DNA of 64,000 nt from Enterobacter sp. RIT418. GTDB lineage: Bacteria; Pseudomonadota; Gammaproteobacteria; Enterobacterales; Enterobacteriaceae. The stretch covers positions 1 to 64,000 of the forward strand of contig NZ_QBJD02000017.1 of the NCBI RefSeq assembly GCF_003057745.1. The letters run 5' to 3'. Positions 33,158-42,737 of the stretch are shown one piece after another. Made by a program: the position numbers and the translations under genes. Below the pieces are notes generated by a model, which saw nothing but the letters and a program-made list of their open reading frames with translations, was not told the origin of the DNA and did no database searches. Every line of letters starts with the position of its first letter. The first letter of the stretch is position 1.

Positions 33158-33808
33158 ATGTCAGGCTGGTTGAATCAATTGCAATCGATGTTGGGTCAGA
33201 AAACGTCATCTTCCGGCGAGCAGGGGTTGAGCAAGCTGCTTGTGCCCGGCGCGCTTGGCGGCCTGGCAGGGCTGCTGGTAGCCAATAAATCATCGCGCAA
33301 GCTGCTGGCGAAGTACGGCACCGGCGCGCTGCTGGCGGGCGGAGGCGCCATTGCCGGCTCGGTGCTGTGGAATAAGTACAAAGACAAGGTGCGTACCGCG
33401 CACCGGGACGAGCCTCACTATGGCGAGCATACCTCTCCTTTAGATCTGCGAACGGAAAGGCTGATCCTCGCCCTGGTTTTCGCGGCCAAAAGCGACGGGC
33501 ATATTGACGACAGGGAACGGGCCGCCATCGAACAGCAGATGCGCGAGGCGGGCGTTGAGGAGCAGGGCAGAGCGCTGGTTGCCCAGGCTATCGAACAGCC
33601 GCTCGATCCCCAGCGCCTGGCGCAGAGCGTCAAAAACGAAGAGGAGGCGCTCGAGCTCTATTTTCTGAGCTGCGCCGCCATCGATGTCGACCACTTTATG
33701 GAGCGTAGCTACCTGAACGCGCTGGGCGATGCGCTGAAGATCCCGCAGGACGTTCGCGACGGTATTGAAAAAGATATCCTGGCGCAAAAGCAGGCGATTC
33801 AGGGGTAG
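33158..33808 (+). CDS. yebE: DUF533 inner-membrane protein YebE
   Basis: Membrane-associated protein of unknown function; in E. coli it is a CpxR-regulated envelope-stress gene. The ATG at 33158 ([12 protein letters not shown]) gives 216 residues; a GTG four codons upstream is less likely. A glycine-rich hydrophobic region spans about residues 25-68 ([20 protein letters not shown] and a second span), followed by a soluble TerB-like helical domain. It stands alone upstream of ptrB. Confidence 0.93.
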   Translation: MSGWLNQLQSMLGQKTSSSGEQGLSKLLVPGALGGLAGLLVANKSSRKLLAKYGTGALLAGGGAIAGSVLWNKYKDKVRTAHRDEPHYGEHTSPLDLRTERLILALVFAAKSDGHIDDRERAAIEQQMREAGVEEQGRALVAQAIEQPLDPQRLAQSVKNEEEALELYFLSCAAIDVDHFMERSYLNALGDALKIPQDVRDGIEKDILAQKQAIQG

Positions 33809-33893
33809 CGACAGCGGTGGCGGTCACGTTTCGCTTGCATCATGCGTGGGTTTTGCCACCCTTATAGGGTGTGAAACTGACAAGTAAAACGCT

Positions 33894-35969
33894 ATGCCAC
33901 CGAAAGCCCGACGAACTCCCTACGCCATCACCACCCACGGCGATACGCGCATCGACAACTACTACTGGCTGCGGGACGACACGCGTTCCCAGCCGGACGT
34001 GCTCGACTATCTCCACGCCGAGAACGACTATGGCCGCAAGGTCATGGCCAGCCAGCAGGCGCTGCAGGACGCGCTTCTGGCCGAGATGGTGCAGCGCATT
34101 CCCCAGCGCGATATTTCAGCCCCGTGGACCAAAAACGGCTACCGCTACCGCCATATCTACGAGCCGGGCAACGAGTATCCCATTTATCAGCGCCAGTCGG
34201 TGCTGAGCGCGGAGTGGGACGCGTGGGATCTGCTGCTGGACGCCAATCAGCGCGCTGCACACAGCGAGTTTTATACCCTGGGAGGGATGTCGATCTCCCC
34301 GGATAACGCCATCATGGCGCTGGCCGAAGACTATCTCTCGCGCAGGCAGTACGGCCTGCGGTTCCGCAACCTGGAGACGGGTAACTGGTATCCGGAGATG
34401 CTGGATAATGTCTCTCCGGACTTCGTCTGGGGCAATGATTCTGAAACGGTCTACTACGTCAAAAAGCATGCCTCCACGCTGCTGCCTTACCAGGTCTGGC
34501 GGCACACGGTGGGGAGCGCGTCCGCCCAGGACGAGCTGGTGTATGAGGAGAAGGACGAGACGTTTTACGTCAGCCTGCATAAAACCTCGTCGCGCCACTA
34601 CGTCATCATTTACCTCGCCAGCGCGACGACCTCTGAAGTGCTGCTGCTGGACGCCGAGCTGCCGGACGCGCAGCCGCTCTGCTTCCTGCCGCGTCGTAAG
34701 GACCATGAGTATAGCCTCGACCACTTCCAGCACAGCTTTTACCTGCGCTCTAACCGCGAGGGCAAAAACTTTGGCCTGTACAAAACCAAGGTGCGCGACG
34801 AGCGCAGGTGGGAGGTGCTCATTCCGGCGCGCGAGCAGGTGATGCTCGAAGGCTTTACGCTGTTTACCGACTGGCTGGTGGTGGAAGAGCGCCAGCGCGG
34901 GCTCACCAGCATCCGGCAGATCAATCGCAAAACGCGCGAGGCGGTGGGGATCGCCTTCGACGATCCGGCGTACGTGACGTGGATCGGCTTTAACCCCGAG
35001 CCGGAATCATCCCGCCTGCGCTACGGCTATTCTTCGATGACCACCCCGGACACGCTGTTTGAGCTTGATATGGACACCGGCCAGCGGCAGGTGATCAAGC
35101 AGGCCGAGATCGGCGGCTTCGATTCCGACCTGTACCGCAGCGAGCACCTGTGGGTGATTGCCCGCGACGGCGTGGAAGTTCCTGTATCGCTCGTGTACCG
35201 CAAGGACTGCTTCCAGAAGGGGAAAAACCCGATTCTCGTCTACGGATACGGTTCCTACGGCTCCAGCATCGATGCCGACTTCAGCAGCAGCCGCTTAAGC
35301 CTCCTTGACCGCGGGTTCGTCTACGCTATTGCCCATATCCGCGGCGGCGGCGAACTTGGGCAGCACTGGTATGAAGACGGCAAATTCCTGAAAAAGAGAA
35401 ACACCTTTAACGATTATCTCGACGTCTGCGACGCGCTGATTGAACAAGGCTACGGCGATCCGTCGCGCTGTTTCGGCATGGGCGGCAGCGCGGGCGGCAT
35501 GCTGATGGGGGCCGCAATCAACCTGCGCCCCGAACGCTTCAAAGGCGTTATCGCCCAGGTGCCGTTTGTGGACGTGGTGACCACGATGCTGGACGAGTCG
35601 ATTCCGCTGACCACCGGCGAATTTGAAGAGTGGGGAAATCCGCAGGACGAAACCTACTACCGCTACATGAAAGCGTACAGCCCTTACGACAACGTGGAGG
35701 CAAAAGCCTATCCGCACCTGCTGGTGACGACGGGGCTTCACGATTCGCAGGTGCAGTACTGGGAGCCGGCAAAATGGGTCGCAAAGCTCCGCGAGCTGAA
35801 AACCGATGATAATTTGCTGCTGCTTTGTACGGATATGGATTCAGGGCACGGAGGGAAATCGGGACGCTTTAAATCCTATGAGGGCGTGGCGCTGGAGTAT
35901 GCGTTTCTGATTGGCCTGGCGCAGGGGACGCTGCCAGGCCGCAGTGAAGGTCAGGCTTCGCCCAGATAG
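33894..35969 (+). CDS. ptrB: Oligopeptidase B
   Basis: Cytoplasmic serine oligopeptidase that cuts after Arg and Lys in short peptides (S9A family). The 691-residue protein has an N-terminal beta-propeller and a C-terminal alpha/beta-hydrolase domain. Catalytic residues are seen as Ser in [10 protein letters not shown] (near 531), Asp in TTGLHDSQV, and His in DSGHGGKSG. Its 3' end overlaps the convergent exoX gene by 19 bases. Confidence 0.97.
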   Translation: MPPKARRTPYAITTHGDTRIDNYYWLRDDTRSQPDVLDYLHAENDYGRKVMASQQALQDALLAEMVQRIPQRDISAPWTKNGYRYRHIYEPGNEYPIYQRQSVLSAEWDAWDLLLDANQRAAHSEFYTLGGMSISPDNAIMALAEDYLSRRQYGLRFRNLETGNWYPEMLDNVSPDFVWGNDSETVYYVKKHASTLLPYQVWRHTVGSASAQDELVYEEKDETFYVSLHKTSSRHYVIIYLASATTSEVLLLDAELPDAQPLCFLPRRKDHEYSLDHFQHSFYLRSNREGKNFGLYKTKVRDERRWEVLIPAREQVMLEGFTLFTDWLVVEERQRGLTSIRQINRKTREAVGIAFDDPAYVTWIGFNPEPESSRLRYGYSSMTTPDTLFELDMDTGQRQVIKQAEIGGFDSDLYRSEHLWVIARDGVEVPVSLVYRKDCFQKGKNPILVYGYGSYGSSIDADFSSSRLSLLDRGFVYAIAHIRGGGELGQHWYEDGKFLKKRNTFNDYLDVCDALIEQGYGDPSRCFGMGGSAGGMLMGAAINLRPERFKGVIAQVPFVDVVTTMLDESIPLTTGEFEEWGNPQDETYYRYMKAYSPYDNVEAKAYPHLLVTTGLHDSQVQYWEPAKWVAKLRELKTDDNLLLLCTDMDSGHGGKSGRFKSYEGVALEYAFLIGLAQGTLPGRSEGQASPR

Positions 35970-36613
35970 TGCTTCAGGGTCAGGCGCAGTTCCGGGCTCA
36001 TCTTGTCGAGGTTGTTATACAGCCAGCGCAGATAGCCCGGATCTTTATCCGCCACTTCCGACACCGGTTTTCCGCGATATTTGCCGAAGGTGAAGGTGGT
36101 CATCAGCGCGGGACGGCCGGTGATCGTCGCCATATCATCCGGCGTCCAGCCGGACGCGTTCATGATATCAATCAGCAGCGCGGCGGTGATGTAGCAGTCG
36201 TACAGCGCCCGGTGATGATGTAGCCCTTCCGGGGTGCGCACGCTCAGCTTGCGGGACTTATAGAGCGCCATATTGCTGTATTTGATGCCCGGCCACAGGC
36301 GGCGGGCCAGCTTCATGGTGCAAATCCACTCGCCCGGCATTTCGGGCAGCACGCGGCGGTCAAAGCTGGCGTTATGCGCCACGTACCACGGGCTGCCGTA
36401 ATAGTGGGGAATAACCTCTTCAATCCACGGTTTATCCGCCACCATTGACTCGGTAATGCGGTGAATCGCCATCGCCTGCGGGCTGATCGGACGATCCGGG
36501 CGGACCAGATGACTCATTGGGTTGACTATTTTTCCGTCGATAACGTCGACAGAAGCCACTTCCACTATTCCGCCCTGGAGATCGCAGGTTTCGGTGTCGA
36601 TGACGCGCAGCAT
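35951..36613 (-). CDS. exoX: Exodeoxyribonuclease X
   Basis: DnaQ-family 3'-5' exonuclease acting in mismatch repair. The 220-residue length equals E. coli. The DEDDh motifs are visible: DTETCD at 6-11, HNASFDRRV in the middle, and HRALYDC near residue 130. AGGAG lies ahead of the ATG. The last 19 bases overlap ptrB on the other strand, so the transcripts are complementary at their ends. Confidence 0.96.
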   Translation of the reverse strand: MLRVIDTETCDLQGGIVEVASVDVIDGKIVNPMSHLVRPDRPISPQAMAIHRITESMVADKPWIEEVIPHYYGSPWYVAHNASFDRRVLPEMPGEWICTMKLARRLWPGIKYSNMALYKSRKLSVRTPEGLHHHRALYDCYITAALLIDIMNASGWTPDDMATITGRPALMTTFTFGKYRGKPVSEVADKDPGYLRWLYNNLDKMSPELRLTLKHYLGEA

Positions 36614-36637
36614 TGATCGCTCCTGACCATAAAACGT

Positions 36638-37288
36638 TTAGCCTAAAGGAATGATATCGCCTTGCCAACCCTGTCGGCTTAACGAACCGGTTAACAGCAG
36701 CTCCCCTTTGTCCGCGCGAACGATAAGCTGGCCTTTTTCATCCCACAGGGCGCTGCCGCTGCGTGCGTTCGCCATCAGCACGGCAATGGCGTATTTATGT
36801 GCAAAGCGCTGCAGCATGCCGATCGACTGGCACCAGCGACGATCGCCGACCGCCTGGCTGCTGGTAAACAGCGCTGCCTGCGGATCGAGGTTCGGCTCGT
36901 CGGACTGAGGGTCGATAAGGGTGAGCTGTATGTCCCCCGGGATCAGGCTTGCGCCGCTTCCCTGTGGATAGCGCAGAAGGGTATCGCGTTTGGGTGAAAA
37001 CAGGGCGAGCCCTTTGTGACGTTGGCCGTGCCTGTCGATCGTGATACCGGCAATGAGCGTGATGCGATGCTCCCTGGCGGCGGCCAGCAAAGGGGCAAGC
37101 TGGCGATCGTCCGGCGGCGCGGGGAGAGAGGCCGTCGCGGGCCCCGTCAGCGAAAGCTCGGGGAAGACCAGTAAATCGCACTGCTGGCGGGCGGCTTCGA
37201 CAATAAACCGCAGATGGTGTTCTACGTGTTCTTCAACGTGATGATGCTGCGCTGCGTATTGGGCAGCGGCAATATTCCATCGTGACAT
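36638..37288 (-). CDS. yobB: Carbon-nitrogen hydrolase family protein YobB
   Basis: Predicted nitrilase-superfamily hydrolase of unknown substrate. The ATG at 37288 (MSRWNIAAAQYA) preceded by AAGGA gives 216 residues. The first catalytic Glu is in LLVFPELSLTGP. At the place of the catalytic Cys the protein reads RRWCQSIGML, so a cysteine is available. The second motif (the Lys loop) is not obvious to me, so activity is uncertain. It is followed by exoX after a 24-base gap. Confidence 0.9.
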   Translation of the reverse strand: MSRWNIAAAQYAAQHHHVEEHVEHHLRFIVEAARQQCDLLVFPELSLTGPATASLPAPPDDRQLAPLLAAAREHRITLIAGITIDRHGQRHKGLALFSPKRDTLLRYPQGSGASLIPGDIQLTLIDPQSDEPNLDPQAALFTSSQAVGDRRWCQSIGMLQRFAHKYAIAVLMANARSGSALWDEKGQLIVRADKGELLLTGSLSRQGWQGDIIPLG

Positions 37289-37397
37289 CGTGATTTCCTT
37301 ATGCACAGAGTCGCAGAATTTAAGAATACACCTAAATTAATAAGGGTCTTCTGATCCTGCCATAATCCGTGTAAGGAAGTGTAACGTCACGTTAAGC

Positions 37398-37628
37398 TTA
37401 TTTAACTTTCGGCTCGTAGGGGAGGCGCGACAGGTTAACCGAGGCGAGGCGGTGTGCTATGAGTCGCTCGCGGAACCAGTCGCGCAGGTGTGCGGGCTGT
37501 TCACGCTCAACCACTTCCGCCACGATAGGCATGTTGTAACGCTCTTTAAAGGCGACGCCTGCGGCGGCGAGATCGACGTTCACTTTATCCATCTCGTCCT
37601 GAGGAAGAGCGGCCAGATTGATCTTCAT
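37398..37628 (-). CDS. holE: DNA polymerase III theta subunit
   Basis: Small subunit of the polymerase III core that binds and stabilises the epsilon proofreader. The ATG at 37628 gives exactly 76 residues, the E. coli length, with strong similarity from [14 protein letters not shown] to the end. A longer reading to 37745 is not conserved. A TATAAT-type -10 on the minus strand lies at 37713-37718. Confidence 0.97.
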   Translation of the reverse strand: MKINLAALPQDEMDKVNVDLAAAGVAFKERYNMPIVAEVVEREQPAHLRDWFRERLIAHRLASVNLSRLPYEPKVK

Positions 37629-37756
37629 TTCCTTCTCCTTATTATGCGGCGGCAACGTTACCGCGATTGCATGACGATGACAAGCGGGCGCAGGATGATC
37701 CTCGACTCGGTTATTATACAGAGTTATTCTTGGCCATACAGGCATAACAAAAAGGA

Positions 37757-38137
37757 ATGATTTCTATGGGCATTTCCGCATCTCGCGCGGTTTGCGCGCT
37801 CGTTTTTCTGGCTTCCACCGCCATAGCACCGTCCGTCTGGGCGCATGCGCATCTGAAGCAGCCTACGCCCGCCGTGGACAGCGTGGTTGAGGCACCGCAG
37901 CGCATTACGCTGGCATTTTCTGAAGGCATAGAGCCTGGCTTCAGCGGCGTTGTTATCACCAATGCGCAGCAGCAGGTTGTAAAGACCGGCGCGGTTAAAC
38001 GCGATGAAAAGGATAAGGCACGGCTGATTGTTCCGCTTGACCAGGCGCTGACGACAGGTACCTACCGGGTTGACTGGCACGTGGTCTCCGTGGACGGCCA
38101 CAAAACCAAAGGCAGCTACAGCTTTAGCGTCAAATAA
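37757..38137 (+). CDS. yobA: CopC-family periplasmic copper-binding protein YobA
   Basis: Small periplasmic copper carrier. The 126-residue protein has a signal peptide with probable cleavage before His (SVWA / HAHLKQ, about residues 27-30), leaving the N-terminal histidine used as a copper ligand in CopC proteins, and a late histidine in [14 protein letters not shown]. An ATG three codons downstream (37766) is an alternative start. The stop and the yebZ start are adjacent, so yobA-yebZ-yebY form an operon. Confidence 0.95.
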   Translation: MISMGISASRAVCALVFLASTAIAPSVWAHAHLKQPTPAVDSVVEAPQRITLAFSEGIEPGFSGVVITNAQQQVVKTGAVKRDEKDKARLIVPLDQALTTGTYRVDWHVVSVDGHKTKGSYSFSVK

Positions 38138-38138
38138 C

Positions 38139-39008
38139 ATGCTGGCGCTTTGCTACGTCGCGCTGCGCTTTGTTCACTTTGGCGCACTGATGCTCCTCTT
38201 CGGCAACGCGCTGTACAGCGCCTGGTTTGCTCCTTCTTCGCTGCATCGCCTGATGACGCGCCGCTTTCAGACGCAGCAAAAGATCGCCGCGCTGCTGGGC
38301 CTGGCAACCGCGCTGGCCATGTTCGCCCTGCAGGGCGGGTTAATGGGCAACGGCTGGGGCGACGTGCCGCGTCCTGACGTCTGGCGCATTGTGCTTCAAA
38401 CCCAGTTTGGCAGCGTCTGGCTATGGCAAATCATCCTGGCTTTTGTTACCGCCTGCGCGGCGTGGCTCGCGCCGATGAAAGGATCGCGGATGCTGCTGCT
38501 CGCCATGGGGCAATTTATGCTGCTGGCCGGGGTAGGGCACGCGACCATGAACGAGGGCCTGGCGGGGGCCGCACAGCGCCTTAATCACGCCGTGCATCTG
38601 CTTTGTGCCGCCGCGTGGCTGGGAGGACTCCTTCCTCTGCTGTTTTGCATGCGGCTGGCAAAGGGGCGCTGGCAGAACGCGGCTATCTATACCATGATGC
38701 GCTTTTCCCGCGTGGGGCATTACGCCGTGGCGGGCGTATTGCTAACCGGCATTTTCAACGCGCTCTTTATCCTGGGGTTTAGCGTACCCTGGCGCACCGG
38801 CTACGTTCAGCTGCTGTTGTTCAAATGTGCGCTGGTGGCGATGATGGTGGCAATTGCGCTGGTGAATCGGTATTTTCTGGTACCTCGCTTTCGTTCGGAC
38901 GCCGGACGTGCACAGCAGATTTTTATCAGGATGACACAGGCCGAGGTGGCGCTTGGCGCGGCCGTACTGGCAGCGGTCAGCCTGTTTGCGACCTGGGAAC
39001 CCTTCTGA
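38139..39008 (+). CDS. yebZ: CopD-family inner-membrane copper protein YebZ
   Basis: Predicted copper import or handling membrane protein of the CopD family. The ATG at 38139 gives 289 residues with about eight hydrophobic spans and conserved histidines (ALRFVHFGA near residue 12; [16 protein letters not shown]). The start lies one base after the yobA stop. The frame is open further upstream but that is yobA sequence in another frame. Confidence 0.95.
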   Translation: MLALCYVALRFVHFGALMLLFGNALYSAWFAPSSLHRLMTRRFQTQQKIAALLGLATALAMFALQGGLMGNGWGDVPRPDVWRIVLQTQFGSVWLWQIILAFVTACAAWLAPMKGSRMLLLAMGQFMLLAGVGHATMNEGLAGAAQRLNHAVHLLCAAAWLGGLLPLLFCMRLAKGRWQNAAIYTMMRFSRVGHYAVAGVLLTGIFNALFILGFSVPWRTGYVQLLLFKCALVAMMVAIALVNRYFLVPRFRSDAGRAQQIFIRMTQAEVALGAAVLAAVSLFATWEPF

Positions 39009-39359
<351 letters not shown>

Positions 39360-39374
39360 TTTTCTGCTTCCAAT

Positions 39375-39413
39375 AAAAAACCGCAGTCGCGTGCGAACGC
39401 TCTGCGGTTTTTT
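39375..39413 (+). terminator. yebY terminator
   Basis: AAAAAACCGCAG and CTGCGGTTTTTT flank a 15-base loop directly after yebY. The flanking A and T runs make it potentially bidirectional. Confidence 0.9.
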
Positions 39414-39496
39414 GTTTTTGATGATGTTCATTCGCCTTTTTTCAGCACACTTTTACCCTGGACTGGAAAACCTGGCGTCGTCATCTATTCTTAAAG

Positions 39497-39600
39497 GGCA
39501 AGGCGATTGAGCCTGCATTAATGCCAACTTTTAGCGCACGGCTCTCTCCCAAGAGCCATTTCCCTGGACCGAATACAGGAATCGTATTCGGTCTCTTTTT
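39497..39600 (+). ncRNA. sdsR: SdsR (RyeB) sigma-S-dependent small RNA
   Basis: A 104-base segment matches E. coli SdsR from its 5' GGCAAGGC to its terminator, with GCCTGCATTAATGCCAACTT in the 5' part and the terminal hairpin CCGAATAC...GTATTCGG followed by T-rich sequence ending at 39600. A sigma-S-like -10 (CTATTCT, 39485-39491) lies just upstream. Its position between yebY and pphA is also conserved. SdsR accumulates in stationary phase and represses targets such as mutS and porin genes. In E. coli the antisense RNA SraC/RyeA comes from the opposite strand; I cannot define its ends here. Confidence 0.95.
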
Positions 39601-39678
39601 ATCTCTTTGTTCATCGAGGGCTTTTTCAGCCATAACATGAAATCCCCCCGAAAATTAACCGAACATTCCATATTCTCT

Positions 39679-39834
39679 CTAAACCATAACATACACTATA
39701 CCGCGTGCGTCCAGGTATTTTTGGGTGATTGTTAAATTTTTGTGGCCGAGTAAACGTTGCGCATATTCTTCTCCACGCTGCTTTTCATTGAGCCCACCTG
39801 CCGGGCTTCCGATCTCATGGAGAGGGGGCTCATT
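39679..39834 (-). pseudogene. C-terminal relic of a tyrosine-recombinase phage integrase
   Basis: Reading the minus strand in one frame gives 51 residues ending in a stop, with HEIGSPAGGLNEKQ and then LLGHKNLTITQKYLDARG. This is the end of a lambda-type integrase (compare HELRSL...LLGHKSDTM...YRDDRG). The Tyr nucleophile (QKY) remains, but the catalytic Arg of HExR is Gly, the frame is interrupted by a stop just upstream, and no N-terminal part is present. It is therefore dead. It lies 79 bases from the 3' end of SdsR and points toward it, as an integrase next to its attachment site would. Confidence 0.82.
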
Positions 39835-39922
39835 TTAACCCGGTTCAATTTCTTATCGCTGCGGCGAGCCGTAAGGTCAGAAGGGGATAACTACGCCTTT
39901 TGATATGTTCTCCCTTCGACGC

Positions 39923-40282
39923 TTATTCGCGAAAATAGGGTATATCGGTAGGGTAAGTATTTGTCAGACCGATCAATCGGCAGCCGACCAGCTTTTTCAT
40001 GTCTGCAAACCAGAACGAAAATTGCCCGGTGGTCTGGTCATAAATCATCTGATCAAGATTGGCAAACTGGAACATAAGAAGTGGCCCCTTACGAAAGTGT
40101 CCTCCTCCTGTTTCAAACTGATTAACACCCCATGACTCTTGCGTATGATCGTAACGGTGAAGGATGACTTCAATCTGGCCACGGTGTGGGCAAAGCAACC
40201 TGATGTCAGAGTTTTCGAGGGATAAAGCATGGGATGTAACTGAGTAAAAAAAGGCTAATGCAAAAGTAATGACGTATTTCAT
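39923..40282 (-). CDS. Hypothetical exported protein
   Basis: I do not recognise this 119-residue protein. It has a convincing signal peptide (MKYVITFALAFFYSVTSHALS, cleavage about residue 19-21) and a mature part of about 98 residues with two cysteines (C31, C101) that could form a disulfide. Aromatic residues are frequent (FWFADMKKL, MFQFANLDQ). AGGA stands 9-10 bases before the ATG. Base composition is more AT-rich than the surrounding backbone. It lies between an integrase relic and a DUF535 gene, which suggests island cargo. Possible roles (a small periplasmic inhibitor or immunity-like protein) are guesses. Confidence 0.65.
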   Translation of the reverse strand: MKYVITFALAFFYSVTSHALSLENSDIRLLCPHRGQIEVILHRYDHTQESWGVNQFETGGGHFRKGPLLMFQFANLDQMIYDQTTGQFSFWFADMKKLVGCRLIGLTNTYPTDIPYFRE

Positions 40283-40608
40283 TAAGAAAAATCCTGTGAG
40301 TGTCCGAAATTTATGACATCTTCAGATTTTCCTTTCTTTGAGTTGAATCATGCTGAAAGTTTAAGTGATGGTGATATATACAACCAAATACAGTTAGCGT
40401 ATCAATATGATTTGCTGAAACATTAAGGTGCCAGGAACCGTGAGCTCGAAGCGGTGAAATTTGGCTGTAGCAGAATGCGCTGAAACATGTGGGTGAACTA
40501 TGTCCCAGCAAATTTGAGAAACCTCTTCACGCTACGCCAGGTGAAAGTCCCGCCCTAATAACCGTCTTGTAAGATTTTAGTCTCTGACCGGCAAAAGCGG
40601 CGGGGCGT
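40283..40608. other. Gene-poor AT-rich gap
   Basis: I see no supportable gene. An open frame of 37 codons on the plus strand (40313-40426, M-T-S-S-D-F-P-F-F) lacks a ribosome binding site. Promoters for the two flanking minus-strand genes may lie here. It may be further decayed island sequence. Confidence 0.5.
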
Positions 40609-41550
40609 TTAAAAACGCGACGTCACGGACGCCTCAATCTCATCAAGCAGTTCGAAGCGGCGGCGGTATTCGGCGCGTTTTTTACTGGCGATCTCATCAA
40701 GGGATTTACGCTCTAGCCGCTGCGGCAGCTGCCAGCAGAAGGGCGACAGCTTTTTGCCTTCGAGGGAGCCCCAGAACTCGTCGTAGCTGGCGTGGAAGTG
40801 GCGGCCCTTGCTCAGGCGGTAGCGCAGCGCGCGAAACACGTGCCCTTCATCGCCCACGGCAAAAATGGCGCTAATGTTGGACTGCGCCGCCAGCTGGTAG
40901 ACCACCTCCAGCAGGATGCGCTTGGGGAACAGCCCGTGGCACGCGCGCGTTGCCTGCTTGATGGCATCCCGGGAGACGTCGCGACGGGGGCCCTGCAGGC
41001 CACCCACGATCAGGGCAGACTGGCCGTTTCGGCGGGTGACGGTAAACGTCAGGCTGGCAAGCAGCGTATTTTCGCTATCGTGCAGCCACAGCGTACTTTC
41101 ACCTTCACGCTCTGCCTTGCGGGCCGACGACGCGTTGACGCTAAAGCGGGCGGCATTTTTCGCGTGAAAATGCACAATCGGCTGTTCTTCCGGGCTCGTC
41201 AGGGCGTGTGCCAGAGCCGCGTTTTTCAGGCTGTCGATCCAGCAGTAGTGGCTTACGATAGCCTCCGCCCGGTCGCGGGCGTTCAGGCCACGCATCAGAT
41301 ACTGGCGATGCGTTTTGCTTGGCAGCGTGATCTGGGAGGCCAGCAGTCTGTCAAAGTCACTCCGGCTGGATAAGGCGTCCAGCATGCGGTGGGTGGATGA
41401 CCAGAAAACAAGCGTGCGTAAAAGAAACTTCAGCCGATAATCGCGCTTTTGCCATATTGGGCCGGGAACGCGATTACCTTTCACCAGCTCTGAAATAATA
41501 TTTGTGCGATGCGGGTATAACGCTTCGCTTTGTAATTGAGTGTTAGACAC
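40609..41550 (-). CDS. DUF535 (VirK/YbjX-family) protein
   Basis: Member of the VirK/YbjX (DUF535) family, whose Salmonella and Shigella members are linked to virulence and resistance to antimicrobial peptides; the biochemical role is unknown. The 313-residue length is normal. Recognisable family segments include VSHYCWIDSLKN, LIVGGLQGPRRD, VYQLAAQSNISAIFAVGDEGHVFRALRYR and YDEFWGSL. It lies divergent from pphA, in a place where E. coli has no such gene, so it may have come with the SdsR-adjacent island or be an extra paralogue of ybjX. Confidence 0.88.
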   Translation of the reverse strand: MSNTQLQSEALYPHRTNIISELVKGNRVPGPIWQKRDYRLKFLLRTLVFWSSTHRMLDALSSRSDFDRLLASQITLPSKTHRQYLMRGLNARDRAEAIVSHYCWIDSLKNAALAHALTSPEEQPIVHFHAKNAARFSVNASSARKAEREGESTLWLHDSENTLLASLTFTVTRRNGQSALIVGGLQGPRRDVSRDAIKQATRACHGLFPKRILLEVVYQLAAQSNISAIFAVGDEGHVFRALRYRLSKGRHFHASYDEFWGSLEGKKLSPFCWQLPQRLERKSLDEIASKKRAEYRRRFELLDEIEASVTSRF

Positions 41551-41716
41551 GTTAATACCTCTCGTTATTTTGCCGATATTCTAAATGCGCGGTAAAAGAG
41601 GTGTAATAGGCCCGGCGTCTTTATTCACGCTTGGTTTACCGTTCGTTGGGATTTGTGAAAGCCAGGAATCATCCAATGCCCATCAATTAGGGCGCTATAC
41701 TTATAGCGGAGGCGTA

Positions 41717-42361
41717 ATGTATCAGAGACTCGACGGCGAACAGTGGCGCCATATCTGGGTGGTGAGCGATATACATGGCTGCTATCAATGGCTTATGGAC
41801 GAACTTAGCCGGCGCCATTTTAATCGCAGGCATGACCTGCTTATCTCCGTTGGCGATATTATCGATCGCGGGCCAGACAGCGTTAAATGCCTGCGGCTTA
41901 TGCAGGAAAAATGGTTTCGCGCCGTACGCGGTAATCATGAGCAAATGGCGTTGGACAGTATTAACGATAATGATTTTTCGCTCTGGACGCTGAACGGCGG
42001 TATTTGGTTTTCTGAGCTTGGCGTCGGCGAGCGAAAAAAGGCGTTGGCGCTGCTGGAAGCGTGCCGTTCACTGCCGCATATTATTGAAATCCGCTGTGCG
42101 AATGGCCTCAACGTTATCGCCCATGCGGATTATCCGTCTGCGGAATACGTCTGGAATAAGCCGGTGAGCGCTCAGCATACTCTGTGGGATCGCGAGCGGC
42201 TGATGGGGTTTATGATCGGCAAAGGGCAGGGAATCAGCGGCGCTGACCACTTTTGGTTTGGGCATACGCCCGTTGATAAACGCTATGATTTTGGCAACCT
42301 GCACTATATCGATACCGGGGCGGTATTTGGCGGCGTGCTAACGCTGGTGCAGCTGCAGTAA
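41717..42361 (+). CDS. pphA: Serine/threonine protein phosphatase 1 (PrpA)
   Basis: Metal-dependent phosphoprotein phosphatase that in E. coli signals misfolded envelope protein stress toward the Cpx system. From the ATG at 41717 (MYQRLDGEQW) the product has 214 residues. The metallophosphatase motifs are intact: SDIHG, VGDIIDRG, RGNHEQ, a later IAHADYP and WFGHTP. The frame is open 44 codons upstream but the extension is not conserved. A terminator follows. Confidence 0.95.
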   Translation: MYQRLDGEQWRHIWVVSDIHGCYQWLMDELSRRHFNRRHDLLISVGDIIDRGPDSVKCLRLMQEKWFRAVRGNHEQMALDSINDNDFSLWTLNGGIWFSELGVGERKKALALLEACRSLPHIIEIRCANGLNVIAHADYPSAEYVWNKPVSAQHTLWDRERLMGFMIGKGQGISGADHFWFGHTPVDKRYDFGNLHYIDTGAVFGGVLTLVQLQ

Positions 42362-42366
42362 TAAAT

Positions 42367-42385
42367 AACCCGCCTTCGGGCGGGT
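42367..42385. terminator. Terminator-like hairpin after pphA
   Basis: AACCCGCC-TTC-GGGCGGGTT forms a strong hairpin 6 bases after the pphA stop and lies between pphA and the convergent yebV. T-run support is weak (TCTCTTT). Confidence 0.8.
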
Positions 42386-42395
42386 TCTCTTTGGG

Positions 42396-42635
42396 TCAGG
42401 CCAGACGCAGGACCCAGGCATCGGTATTACGATCGTAGTGCTCGCGGTAAAGAACGGAATGTTCGCCATCAAGAATTGCCGGGACGCTGGTTTCGGCATC
42501 CCAGGCATCCAGCTGCATGCACAAATCCGGGTCGGATTTGCAGGGAATACTTAACGTTCGCTCGCCCTGAGCTTCGCCGCGCAGCTCCGCGTCGTCGATC
42601 TCAAAAGCGCCAATCCGCACGCTGGTTTTCGTCAT
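42396..42635 (-). CDS. yebV: Conserved small protein YebV
   Basis: Small cytoplasmic protein of unknown function conserved in Enterobacteriaceae. The ATG at 42635 (MTKTSVRIGAFEID) gives 79 residues, close to the 78 of E. coli, with an identical SDPDLCMQLDAWDAETS segment. It lies downstream of rsmF on the same strand. The E. coli neighbour yebW is missing, since only 34 bases separate yebV from pphA. Confidence 0.92.
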   Translation of the reverse strand: MTKTSVRIGAFEIDDAELRGEAQGERTLSIPCKSDPDLCMQLDAWDAETSVPAILDGEHSVLYREHYDRNTDAWVLRLA

Positions 42636-42737
42636 AATGCTCTCCGGGTTTGGGAAAAATCTGGTACGACCAGTATGGGCGTCCATTTTTTAGCGTAGCT
42701 AAGGAGAGCAATATCGCCAGTAAAAAAGTGCGTTTTT

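Noticed and set aside
40313..40426. 37-codon plus-strand frame in the SdsR relic island
   Set aside because: No ribosome binding site, no recognisable similarity, and length within chance in AT-rich DNA.
39497..40608. Direct repeat of the SdsR 3' end as attR
   Set aside because: I looked for a second copy of the GTATTCGGTCTC segment between 39601 and 40608 and did not see one, so no attachment-site pair is claimed.
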